From: Candidozyma auris
Taxonomy: Eukaryota > Ascomycota > Pichiomycetes > Serinales > Metschnikowiaceae
Reading direction: 5' to 3'
Assembly (NCBI RefSeq): GCF_003013715.1
Contig: NC_072815.1
Coordinates: 1,116,001 to 1,180,000 of the forward strand
Length of the DNA stretch: 64,000 nucleotides
The translations under genes were made by a program, and so were the position numbers. Under the pieces are notes generated by a model that worked only from the letters and a program-made list of their open reading frames with translations, was not told the origin of the DNA and ran no database searches. Of this stretch, positions 1 through 9,450 are shown piece by piece. Position 1 is the stretch's first letter; each line of letters begins with the position of its first letter.

Positions 1-1964
1 TGATACGAAGCTTTGCGACGAACCGAAGGAGATCCAATGAGGATGACATTGTCCAAGTCATCAAGACGGAATTGCGTGACAAGGACGTCACCGTGATCGA
101 CGATTTTTACAAGTCCTTATTGACACAGAAGGCCTCGTTGGACGAAGACATCAAGAGCAGAATTAACACCAACCAGAAGAACATATTGCAATTGACTGAC
201 GATTTGCGTCTCACCCAGGAGGAGTTGTTTTCACTACGCGTTCTGACAAAAGAACTCTATCAAATATTGGCTGACTTTGCCGAGGCAGCAGAAAGGAGAA
301 TTGCTTTGGAGAAAGAGGGCCCCCGAATGAGCGATTCCCATGTCTTCAATGGCCACTCCCATCCAAACGGGCAGCAGGCGCCCAATAAGAGAAAGGATAG
401 GCTGTCAGTGTTGCTTTTGCAAAAAATGTGGGCCACAGAGTTACAGTCTCTATTCAAGCATGTAGACGGAGCTCAAAAGTTTGTCCAAGCGATTCCAGGT
501 AGACACGTGTTGGCAGAAAGTGGTAGATGGCATGAAATTAATGTGGGTACTTGGAAGGCAAGCAGACTGATTCACTTGTTCTTGCTTAATGATTTGGTTA
601 TGATAGCTACCCGGAAGCTGTCTCAAGAAGGAAGTTCAAAGCGCCTTCAGGCCATTTATTGTTGGCCATTACAAAATGTTGAGATAGCTGAAATCAAGGC
701 ACCAAGTCAAGTGTCTAGTAAGGAGGGCTCCAGAGTACATGTAATCAATCTTCGAGCACCTTCATTCAGTTACGTCTATCAAACTGATAGATATGATCAC
801 TTCTCACGGGTCATGAATGCTTACCAAAAGGGCAAGGCAGAGCTCGCTCAGAAAAATCGCATCATAGAAGAGGAACAACGAACTCCAAGAGCCAGCGGAG
901 AGTTTGCCTTAAACAGCAGCACTACAAGCCTTCACGAAGAGAACGCAGAGCTGCGACATTTACGTGAATCTCTACGCTCGTCTGGTATCCATGGACACTC
1001 GCGCAGTGGGTCAACTGAGGATGTTGGATTCAATCGTCGGTCGAGCGGCCAAAGACAAAGCAATGACGTGATATTGCAAGATATTTCAGCTAGAGTACAT
1101 TCCAGGAACAGGTCTCATGATTACAACAAAGAAGGCGGAATCAAAAAGCCGGGCTCCGATAGGCTGCCGCATAGGCTATTCATAGAGCTAAAGAATGCAG
1201 AGGATAAGCTTGATGAAGTTGATGTTGACTTGGCTCACAACAATTACGCTCAGGCAACTCAGCTTATGATGGTGATTGATCAGAAGGTAGCCAATATTGT
1301 GATGAGGATAGCGGGAATTCAGGCAAAAGAACAGGATGGCTCCTTAGAGGAATTAAGAATACTTGTTGATGTTGTAAAATTGAAGCTAAGCAACAGACGC
1401 TATCAGGTTCAACAGAATCTTCAATTTGATTTGCAACACAACATTCTGACTTACGATACTGATACGATTTCTGAAATTCTTAGCTACTACCACCAGTTTG
1501 GTATGCAAGGGGAAGGTATTAATGCTATCCTTGAAGCTCTTTCCTCACATTTGTCCAAGACGGTAGGCAAGCTTGTATCTAGCGCCCATGGGTCGACAAA
1601 GGTTGACATTATAAATTACATTGCCAACTTGACAATAGTTTATACCCTGATCATTCGCCGGGCTTTGCAGATTTACAGCGATTGTATTGAAGGGTTACTT
1701 CACAACTCTAAACTGGGAAGCATAGACTCCAGTGGGTTTATTACATGGTGCGTATCCGAAATGACACAATTAGTGGACATCATCAAGAAGCACGCGGAAG
1801 AGACACTTCTAATTAAAGAAGATAAAGTGTGGTACGTCAAGGACGAAAAGCACTACAAAGAGCTTGTTGCAATCATACGACCACAGCTTAACTCTTTGAA
1901 ACGTGAGGGACTCAATGTTGACTATCTCTTTGACAACATCATAAATTGTCGGCCAAAATTCTAG
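1..1964 (+). CDS. EXO84: Exocyst subunit Exo84 (5'-truncated by window edge)
   Basis: Component of the exocyst, the eight-subunit complex that tethers secretory vesicles to the plasma membrane at sites of polarised growth. The reading frame is open from base 3 with no stop before the window edge, and the first internal candidate start (72) is a TTG, so the true N-terminus lies upstream. The visible part (about 654 residues) begins with a helical, charged region. A PH-like fold follows near window residues 175-270 (GRWHEINVGTWKASRLIHLF, then LNDLVMIATRK). A Ser/Arg-rich linker (RSGSTEDV, RSSGQRQS) comes next, then the helical C-terminal domain typical of Exo84. The gene converges on the MFS gene, with about 49 bp between stops. 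Family assignment is by recognised similarity to fungal Exo84. Confidence 0.9.
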   Translation, partial: IRSFATNRRRSNEDDIVQVIKTELRDKDVTVIDDFYKSLLTQKASLDEDIKSRINTNQKNILQLTDDLRLTQEELFSLRVLTKELYQILADFAEAAERRIALEKEGPRMSDSHVFNGHSHPNGQQAPNKRKDRLSVLLLQKMWATELQSLFKHVDGAQKFVQAIPGRHVLAESGRWHEINVGTWKASRLIHLFLLNDLVMIATRKLSQEGSSKRLQAIYCWPLQNVEIAEIKAPSQVSSKEGSRVHVINLRAPSFSYVYQTDRYDHFSRVMNAYQKGKAELAQKNRIIEEEQRTPRASGEFALNSSTTSLHEENAELRHLRESLRSSGIHGHSRSGSTEDVGFNRRSSGQRQSNDVILQDISARVHSRNRSHDYNKEGGIKKPGSDRLPHRLFIELKNAEDKLDEVDVDLAHNNYAQATQLMMVIDQKVANIVMRIAGIQAKEQDGSLEELRILVDVVKLKLSNRRYQVQQNLQFDLQHNILTYDTDTISEILSYYHQFGMQGEGINAILEALSSHLSKTVGKLVSSAHGSTKVDIINYIANLTIVYTLIIRRALQIYSDCIEGLLHNSKLGSIDSSGFITWCVSEMTQLVDIIKKHAEETLLIKEDKVWYVKDEKHYKELVAIIRPQLNSLKREGLNVDYLFDNIINCRPKF

Positions 1965-2013
1965 CATATCTATAAAAGGCAGTCAATGCAATAAATAAAA
2001 GGGGAGCGCGCCA

Positions 2014-3877
2014 TCAGAGACGCTTGTAGTAGTCCATGATATCATAACGTTCACGAAGCTGGCCACCGTGATGTTTGAGGTATAGCAATGACACTCCAGA
2101 CACTGTTATAACACCGGCAATGATCGAGAATAGCACACCAGTGCCCAAAGCATTGATCAATGGAACAGTGACAAACGTAGCGGCAGCTGCAAGGATTTGA
2201 CGAACTAAATTGTTGAGAGCAACACCCGTGGCACCCTTACCGGGTAAAACGTCAATGAGATAGGTCACAGTGACACCTATGGTAAGCATCGAGGCGAATC
2301 CAAATAGGGCAGTACCGATCAACGGCGTTACCCAGTGTTCCCCGTATTTGAGACACCAACCGAAGATCAAACACGCAGCAGGGTAAAGTGTGATCGCTGT
2401 AACAATGTTCCACGAGATACGAGATTCAGGCTTCAATTCACCATTGTTCCGACGGCCTGAACGCCTAATGAGCCAATCGTTCCATTTTCCACCAAAGATC
2501 GAAGCCATTAGATACGTGACGGAATTAGGAATATACATAAGACCCACAATGACCGTGCTGAAATTATAAGGTTCTTTGGCATACATTTCGGTGATTGTAA
2601 TGTTGAAAAAATAAATAACACAGAAACTGATGGACGAATAACAGATCGTCAAAGTGACTGGAGGGTAAGCAAGTAGAATCACTGCATGAGTAGGTCTGAT
2701 GAAGTAGTCGTACAAGATGTGAGACCACTTGGTATGATCTATGGGGTCTGCCTCCTCGGCCTCAAGTAACTCCTGCTCCTTGATCTTTTTGGAGTATGCG
2801 GAGTTTCCGTGGTGAGCCTAGATAACGTTGGCATGACAGGGTCACAGGCTGTTTCGTCGTGCAATATGTCTCTCGCAAGGAAGAGTTTTGTGAAAGGTTG
2901 GTAGCAAACCGAGTGAGCTCCTCTTCGGTGGGAGCGTTAGGATCTCCATTGGCGGCAGAGCCGAGTTCTTTCTTAAGGCGTTCACGCACAGCAGCCATGG
3001 AATCGGCCTGTCTGAGAGTCTCTGGCAAGAAGAAAACAAGCGAGAGAACGTTGATGCCAGTGAAAATCACCATGACCCACATTGTGGCCCTCCAACCCCA
3101 GGCTTCCGCCACAGCACCACCAATGATAGGAGAGAGGAAAGGACCCAAAAGCGGACCCAAATAAAAAAGCCCCAAGGCATAACCACGTTCTTCTTGGATG
3201 TAGAGGTCAGAAACGGTGGCAGCACCGCATGCTTGCACGGCTGAAGCACCCACGCCGGCTAAAAGTCGCAAGACGATAAGGGCACCGATAGAAGGAGCAA
3301 GACAACAGCCGATGGAAAAGGCGAAAAACCAGATGAACGACACAACATAGACGCTGCGTCGGCCGTGTTTCTCCGAGAAGTTCGACCACCAAATAGGAAA
3401 TACGCCTAGCGAGATCAAGTAGATTCCGACGGAGACGTTGACGATAGAAGACGACGTATGTAAGCTCCTCGACACGTCTCCAACCGCAGGCAAGATAATG
3501 GACGTGCCCATGGGGCCTGTTATACCAGCAAAGGCAACGATGATGACAATCAAAAGCTTGATATTAGGTGTATAGTTCCTGGCGTCGTCTAGCTCAGGCA
3601 CGATCAGAAGTTGCGCTAGAAGGCCGCGTCTCTCCCTACGAGGAACAACGTGGCTCTTCATCTCCTTCAACAGCATCTTCTCCAGCACCGCTTGCAGTTG
3701 GTGAGTTTGACCCTGCTCCAAATCAGGGAGCTGAGGTTCATCCTTGGAATCAGCAGAAGGCGATGTGCTTGACTTTGGTTCGTGATATTCCTGAGGAGCT
3801 TGCACCAGGCGTTCTTCAGAGTTGAGAGACTCCACTGAACTGGCTAACGAGGCCACCGACGACGGTCTGTGTGACAT
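2014..3877 (-). pseudogene. MFS drug:H+ antiporter (DHA1, QDR/DTR1-like), frameshifted
   Basis: A 12-TM major facilitator split over two frames. The N-terminal part (3877 down to 2762, ATG start) has a hydrophilic tail, then TM1-6, including the family signature after TM2 (SEKHGRRSVYVVSF) and RLLAGVGASAVQACGAA. The C-terminal part (about 2817 down to 2014) carries TM7-12 (YIPNSVTYLMASIFGGKWND, GKGATGVALNNLVRQ). The C-terminal frame reads sensibly back to a stop at 2818-2820, so a single one-base shift between 2820 and 2762 would join the halves; an A5 run (T5 at 2786-2790 on the plus strand) is a candidate. The residues just before the junction look unlike the family loop, so two compensating shifts are also possible. 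No convincing splice donor and branch site was seen. Family members export drugs, polyamines or dityrosine at the plasma membrane; the substrate here is unknown. It is either a decayed gene or an assembly error. Confidence 0.7.
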
Positions 3878-4560
3878 TGCAGGTAGATGTGTAGCGTTTG
3901 AATGTGTGCAAAATGGAGCCGGAGTATAAATGGGTGGGCAAGCGCTTCTCTCCGGTGAAGGATGGTTACTCTCACAAAATAAATAAAAGCTTTGATTTCA
4001 GTGTGGACTCTTCAGACTTTGGATGGTCTCGTTGGTGGCGGGAAGAAAGTGGTTGGAAACAATAGCTTGCGGGAGAGGCCTCGGTCGGTATGATGAGCGT
4101 TTGTGCCCGGGGGGAAACAGGCGAAAAATAGAGGTGGACGGAAAGAGGGAGCCACGCAGACAATGACAACGGCCAAAGAGGGGAGGCACCGAGGAATGAA
4201 AAGCTATGGTTTTTCGAGAGTTACTGAATACAGATCGTGAAATTTTGACCAGAGCTTTGATCAGATCTTTGACCAGGCCATTGCTTAAGTTAGTGACTCT
4301 TCCTGAAGAGGCAGACAGCGCTGGTGCGACCGGCGATAAAACGTACCGATTAAGGTGGGTGGATGGATCAATGGATGAAGTGTAGAGCGAAGGATGGGAG
4401 ACGGAAGAAAAAAGAAATACAAAGAAAAGAGAAAAATAAAAAAAAGTATCAATATTCCGATCTTTAGAATTTTTAATTGGCAGAAGGTTTTTTAATGACC
4501 AAATTCTCACTGGCGATTTTCCGTCTCTGTGCTGTTGCTTATATTCCACCATTCATCTGT

Positions 4561-4572
4561 CTGGCTGCGAAA
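4561..4572 (-). promoter_or_regulatory. Recurrent promoter motif, near-exact copy
   Basis: CTGGCTGCGAAA matches ATGGCTGCGAAA at 11 of 12 bases. Weaker copies follow at 4591-4602 (AGGGCTGCAAAA) and, inverted, around 4628 (TTTGCAGCC), making a three-copy cluster within about 80 bp. Confidence 0.5.
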
Positions 4573-4954
4573 AGCCCTCGTATCGGTACCAGGGCTGCAA
4601 AAGTGACACAAAGCAATGGTGTTGGCGATTTGCAGCCGAGGCAAGGGCACACCCAACTATGAGTTAAGGAAATAGTGGTGAAAACCCAATGCTTGAGGAT
4701 TATAGGAGTTAATTCCACAAGTTGGAGTTAACGGTGGGGAAGATTTCTGAGCCGTTGCACGGCTGGAGGAAGGAATATGCGATATGGCTACGATGAAGGA
4801 ATCATGGAAATCGACGTTGGAGATGGAGAAGAAATCAGGAATGAGAAATTCCAATATAAACTTGCTTGAACACGGGATTGGAACACCAAAAAGACTTTGG
4901 TTTGTGGACGCATGGTGTTGTGTCTTTCTGTGGTTTGTAGAGTGCTCAAGCATT

Positions 4955-4966
4955 GTTCGCAGCCAT
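4955..4966 (+). promoter_or_regulatory. Recurrent promoter motif, near-exact copy
   Basis: GTTCGCAGCCAT matches TTTCGCAGCCAT at 11 of 12 bases. It lies in the divergent interval between the MFS transporter and the acyltransferase and is identical to the copy in the MRE11-GCN2 promoter. Confidence 0.55.
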
Positions 4967-6332
4967 TTGCGTGTCGCTCATGTGAAGATGATAGAACTAG
5001 TGGCAGACAAATCGAGAAGTCAAATCAGCCTACAAATATGAATCGATGACGCTATTTGCGTAGAGCTTGACCTGTGAAGCGCTGCATCTTTTGTTTCTTC
5101 AGTTCCTTTCACTTCATTGTGTTTGTCCATTAATTGGGACTACATCAGACATTGCGCTTTCCAGGCTACGGAACTGGCGCCACGCAGTTAGTGCAAGGGA
5201 CACGATAGTTTGTTGGACGTGACGTAGGTGTGGAATCTCAAGCGTTCTTCAGTCGTTTGGTGAATGAAATTTCACTGCAACCAAATCGAAGCACACTAGC
5301 TCCGGAGCCCCGGATATAACACACGGTGAAGGCTAGTGAATCTAATCATTGCACCAATTGTGCCATTGCACAGCATCTCTCATAGAGGTTCTTCAAGGCG
5401 TCGTCTTTCTCTTGCTCTCTTTGCCCCTCATCACATAATTTGAGAGCCATGTAGATAAACTTAACGAAGATTGATATTGAGTATTATTATTCTTGGGAAA
5501 GCCTGTGCTATGAGATGAATATCGAACACAGGAGATTGGATATTCATGGAGTGTAGACCCCAGTGACTTGACATGCCTACTTTAAAGTGGACTCAATATT
5601 GGCTCGTTGTATCTCGAATGTGGGGAGCTTTGATGACGATTCCAGTACTCTCTCGCCAATGTGGATACGCCACTTACATTGGCTGCAAAATCCCACAAGC
5701 CATCATACACTGTAGCTCCAGGTAAAGTAATGATGAATTTGAAATGAAGCAAGGATGGGATTTTTCTGGACCTACATGCCCCTCAAACCAAGCATCAAAC
5801 AAACAAACCTTATTCTAACTACATCAAAGATCCTTCTATGCGCTTACAATCATGAACATCACGTAGCCCAACAACAGTAGCGATTAACAGTACTCGATTT
5901 AGCTTGGCAAGCATCCAGTAATGCAACCAGGTCTTGTTCTATACAAATCCTGTTACCTTTATACCCACCCCTCCTTGTGTCTACCAATCTCATCCATCTA
6001 TGTCACCTCGCACATGCCTTCGCCTGAGCCACAGACGCTGTGAGACCGCCAACAATGTCTGCCATTGATCCACAAAAAAACCCCCCAGAATCGTATATCC
6101 AGCTCAATTGATGGATGCAATTTAAACCCCCCGCTTCTCATATTCTTCTTGCTACCTTCCAACCCTCCCTGACTATCAGCGCCACCGTTGACCCAACTTT
6201 GGGCATTTCGCACCCTCATTGCATCTGCTACCGATTTCCCCAGAATCAACCACTCTCTTCCTCGGCCCGTTGGTGACATCGCCGATTTGACAACTATTTC
6301 CTGTCAGTTTCCCAAATCTTAATTTTCTCGTC

Positions 6333-7601
6333 ATGCTTAGTCGCCATGCCTGGCCCGTGATCGTGGTCAGGACAATCTTTGCCGTGGCCACCTTCATGCT
6401 AGGCAGTGTGTGTCTTCGATTCACCCAAGGGTTGGCCTGGTTCTTTTTGTATAAGAAGAAACCAGCCTACCATGCCATGATCAACTTGACCAAGCACCAA
6501 TTTGTCCAGCTACTAGCGTTTCTCACCGCCTTGATCAACCCTTCCAAAGTGTCCGTCACGTTTGATAAAGCGGCCCTCCCGGAAACGACGTCATTTAGAG
6601 TAGACAGCCAAGGCAACTTGATTTCGAGTGTTCTGCCGAACAGCGTGTGGATCTGCAACCACCAGATCTATACCGACTGGTTGTTCTTGTGGTTTTTGTG
6701 CTACACTGCCCGCTTCTCTGACTGTGTATACATTGTGCTCAAGGCTGCCTTGGCCAAGATCCCTGTTTTGGGCCAGGGAATGCAGAACTACAAATTCTTG
6801 TTTTGCTGAGAAAGTGGGAGAAGGATAAAGTCAACTTGACCAACAGCTTGCTTGAAATCGACGCCGACGCCAGGGGGCTTGGATCCGCTTCTGGCGTGAG
6901 CCATGTATCAGCCACCTCTGAGTCCACCACGCTACCAGGGGTGCTGCTCTGGCCCAAGGGCAAAGCGCCAAAGGAGGCTAAGGAGTCTACAGCGCTCTGG
7001 CCTTATCAAATGATCATTTTCCCCGAAGGGACCGTGATCTCCTCACACGAGGGAACGCCTGAACAAGTTTGCCGAGAAGCTCGGCCGGCCCGTGTTGAAA
7101 CACACCTTGCTCCCGCGGGTGCGTGGTTTGTTTCTCATGTTGCGGGCGTTGAGAGGCACCGCAGAGTACGTCTACGACGTTACGTGTGGGTATTCCGGAC
7201 TCACGGCCGACGACTACGGCGAGGAAGTGTTCACTTTGAAAGCGTACTATCTCAAGGGATACGGGCCCTCGGCGATCAACTACCACATTCGGGCATTTGC
7301 TATCAAAGATATTCCTTTGGGAGATGACGACCTGGTGGATATAGACAACGTGTCGCCTGAAACGTTGAAAGCGTTTGAAAACTGGTTGCTTGACGTGTGG
7401 TACGAAAAGGACGAGCTTATGAAAGAGTTCTTCGAGAAGGGCCTGTTTGCCAAAGCTCTGACTCTCTCGTCCCAAGCCCACACTGTGGTTGCGGACTTTA
7501 AGCTACGGTCTCGATTCGAAGTGGTCGGTGTATTTGTTGCGGCGGCTACAGCCCTAATCTTGGGTCGCCTTGCTTTGAAATTGTTCTGGAAACTCATTTA
7601 G
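6333..7601 (+). pseudogene. CST26: Membrane lysophospholipid acyltransferase (Cst26/Psi1-like), two frameshifts
   Basis: Resembles the LCLAT1-type acyltransferases such as yeast Cst26/Psi1, which sets the stearoyl group of phosphatidylinositol in the ER. Frame one (ATG 6333 to stop 6807-6809) has an N-terminal TM segment and the catalytic motif NHQIYTDW (H-x4-D). A second frame, from about 6803, carries the RKWEKDK region and the essential FPEGT motif. The original frame resumes near 7050 with a well conserved C-terminal half (DVTCGYSG, HIRAFAIKDIPL, WYEKDELM). The first break fits loss of one T from the T run at 6801-6804. The second fits loss of one AC from the CACAC run at 7044-7048. The two losses sum to three bases, which restores the frame. 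As read, the product stops after 158 residues, before FPEGT, and should be inactive. Unless both are assembly errors this is a pseudogene, and a young one because both halves remain well conserved. Confidence 0.75.
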
Positions 7602-7651
7602 ACGGCTTTATTGCTAAATCCATGTCACCGCCTCTTGGTGCTGTCTCAGAA

Positions 7652-7663
7652 ATGGCTGCGAAA
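7652..7663 (-). promoter_or_regulatory. Recurrent promoter motif, exact copy
   Basis: ATGGCTGCGAAA, the exact complement of TTTCGCAGCCAT, lies about 90-130 bp upstream of the Fig1-like gene (depending on its start) and just after the acyltransferase stop. Confidence 0.6.
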
Positions 7664-7745
7664 AAACCTTTCTTCTCGCTCCCTTCTCACTGTACTGAAA
7701 CACCTTCTCTGCTCACCACAAACTCTTCCTCACCCCCTTGCATCA

Positions 7746-7751
7746 TATAAA
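7746..7751 (+). promoter_or_regulatory. TATA-like element overlapping the first ATG of the Fig1-like gene
   Basis: TATAAA runs directly into the first in-frame ATG (7751). If it is a working TATA box, transcription would start downstream of that ATG and favour the second in-frame ATG at 7796. Confidence 0.4.
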
Positions 7752-8584
7752 TGGGTCGTAGAATTTCCGGCAATTCTCTCTTCTCCATAATTGTCATGTT
7801 CTGTGTGTCCCTCATCTCTAGGGTATCCTCACTAGTGTCCCTCATCATAGCCTTGTTCCTCTTGGGGTTCTTGCTAATAGGCAATGTTTCTTCGGCACCA
7901 GCCTACTCCTCGGTTTACTTGGTCAGCATGAAATTCAACACCTCTGCCGACGCCTTTCTGGCCCTTGTGTCGAAAAATATCTCGCAAATCGCCACGAGGT
8001 CTATCACCGCCAATTACTTGGGTGTGTTTGCTCGCTTAGAAGAAGGAAAAAAAGTGTGTTCAGCTAAAGCCAATTCCACCAACTTAAGCAACTTTTTGTC
8101 TGTCGATATCCAAGGAGCCACTTTGGATCTTGCATCGATCTCCCAAACATTCTCTGATGCCTGTAGCCCCCGCTTGCTTGTTGCCAGTCTCATTTTGGTG
8201 GTGCTTCTTCTTGTCACCGTGCTCTGGTGCGCTATCCCCATGTTGCCATTGAAGCCGATCATGCGGAAAATTTCCACTGGCTTGTGTTTGGTGACAATTC
8301 TCATCTGGGGCCTTGGGCTGATGCTCCAGCACCAAACGGTGGCAGCAGCGTTGAAGCTCGTGGAGGCCAGTTCCATGGGGATGGTGCTTGCTAGTAAAGG
8401 AACACGAGCAGAGGCAATGACGTGGACGGCGTTTGCGTTTTTGTTGGTGGTGCTTGGTTTATTGGCGAAGCAGGTGCATCAGGATGTAAAAGGGGAAGGA
8501 CCAAAGGAAAAGGAGCCAGAACCGGTATATCCAGTTCAACAGGGGCGGTACTACTACGAGCCTAAGAAGTACGGGTACGTCTAG
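7751..8584 (+). CDS. Four-TM plasma-membrane protein, Fig1/Sur7-like
   Basis: A 277-residue protein with the topology of the Fig1 and Sur7/PalI groups. TM1 lies near residues 27-46, followed by an extracellular loop of about 95 residues. TM2 (141-164), TM3 (174-193) and TM4 (222-240) follow, with a short charged, Tyr/Pro-rich cytoplasmic tail. The loop contains four N-glycosylation sequons (N63, N76, N108, N111), the segment YLVSMKF, and a Gly-x-Phe...Cys arrangement reminiscent of Fig1. Fig1 acts in calcium influx and cell fusion during mating; Sur7 proteins organise eisosome membrane domains. I cannot decide between these from the sequence. The first 15 residues are an unusual hydrophobic addition, and a start at 7796 (262 residues) is plausible because a TATA-like element abuts the first ATG. 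Confidence 0.6.
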   Translation: MGRRISGNSLFSIIVMFCVSLISRVSSLVSLIIALFLLGFLLIGNVSSAPAYSSVYLVSMKFNTSADAFLALVSKNISQIATRSITANYLGVFARLEEGKKVCSAKANSTNLSNFLSVDIQGATLDLASISQTFSDACSPRLLVASLILVVLLLVTVLWCAIPMLPLKPIMRKISTGLCLVTILIWGLGLMLQHQTVAAALKLVEASSMGMVLASKGTRAEAMTWTAFAFLLVVLGLLAKQVHQDVKGEGPKEKEPEPVYPVQQGRYYYEPKKYGYV

Positions 8585-8884
8585 ACGGGAGGGAAACAAA
8601 GCCCCAACTAAATGAAAGCATTAGATTGTGGGAGGAAAATTTGATTTCAAGTCTATGACTTTGACTTGTGATTTGCAGGAAATATATACGTGATAGGCTT
8701 GCACCTCTGTATAGTTAGAGTTGGCCATTGATCCAATCACCAATACTACATTGAGCGGTACGATGTGCATGCATGTAGAATCATCTAAGAGGAAGTGGCA
8801 AATTATAGGCTCCCAAGTCTAAATTTGACTAATCCCAGGGCCTGTCGGGTTTATTCAGGAGATGCTGGTGGGCTCGAGGTGATT

Positions 8885-8896
8885 TTTCGCAGCCAT
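8885..8896 (+). promoter_or_regulatory. Recurrent promoter motif, exact copy
   Basis: TTTCGCAGCCAT, about 555 bp upstream of the TRA1 start codon. The flanks extend the shared sequence (T before, TA after). Confidence 0.6.
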
Positions 8897-9330
8897 TACT
8901 GTACCTACAAAGCCACCGAGCAGACTTCAAACAAATCCACGACAAGTCTTTGACCACTTTTACACTGTAATCTGCAACCTCGACGAAGTCTTCTCGACTA
9001 ATTTCTGAAACACATCTCAGACGGACGGAAAAAAAACCAGCTACTCTGTGTCCACTCATGGTTCCATCGAATATAAGCGGTGTGCAAGGGTGCCACTGTA
9101 CGCACACGCAACGAGTCTGAAACGTCAACTAGCATCAACTAATTTTAATCCATAGCATATCCTTTTGGGTATATATATGATAGAGTATGATAACCTAAAA
9201 GGGTGATTCAGTCAGCAATGCAATAGTCTAAACCTGAGACAATGTCACTCAACACTGAGGAAGCTCCTGCAAGCGCGGCGCTTGATCGTTTTAGACGCCG
9301 AGTCGCATGTGACCAAAGGTCACCCCGATC

Positions 9331-9338
9331 TCACGTGC
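9331..9338 (+). promoter_or_regulatory. CACGTG (Cbf1/bHLH-type) site upstream of TRA1
   Basis: TCACGTGC lies about 115 bp before the TRA1 ATG. In yeasts this core is bound by Cbf1 and related bHLH proteins; use here is inferred from position only. Confidence 0.4.
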
Positions 9339-9450
9339 TCAACCCACAGAGCAGCGACCTCGATTCCCACTTTTTTCACCGCGAGCCTCAAAGCCTGGGA
9401 ACTTGTTTATACCACCTACTCGTCCCAATTCCTTATTCTCCAGGCTCCCC

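Larger units (their letters stand above)
3878..6332. other. Large intergenic interval between divergent genes
   Basis: About 2.45 kb separate the MFS transporter (-) and the acyltransferase (+). Only short open frames without recognisable domains occur here. The longest is a 184-codon ATG frame on the minus strand (4552 to 3998), low in complexity and rich in Ser, Phe and Pro. Copies of the recurrent GGCTGC/GCAGCC motif lie at 4561, 4591, about 4628, 4955 and 5679, so this is best read as a long bidirectional control region. No tRNA, repeat family or transposon remnant was recognised. Confidence 0.6.
8585..9450. other. Intergenic region upstream of TRA1
   Basis: Holds an exact copy of the recurrent motif (8885-8896), an alternating TA stretch around 9170-9177 and a CACGTG element at 9331-9338. 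No gene is supported. The short open frame at 9242 overlaps the TRA1 promoter and resembles nothing I recognise. Confidence 0.6.

Noticed and set aside
2762..2820. An intron as the explanation for the frame change in the MFS transporter
   Set aside because: No GTATGT-type donor and no TACTAAC branch site were found in the right order on the minus strand; both real introns in the window have textbook signals.
3998..4552. 184-codon ATG open frame on the minus strand upstream of the MFS gene
   Set aside because: Low-complexity Ser/Phe/Pro composition and no recognisable domain; probably chance in pyrimidine-rich promoter or leader DNA.
3878..6332. Centromere in the long gene-free interval
   Set aside because: No pronounced AT-rich trough, inverted repeats or other centromere sign; promoter-like motifs fit better.
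9242..9450. An upstream exon or extension of TRA1 starting at ATG 9242 or TTG 9403
   Set aside because: The protein from 9451 aligns start-to-start with known Tra1, and there is no splice signal joining 9242 to the gene.
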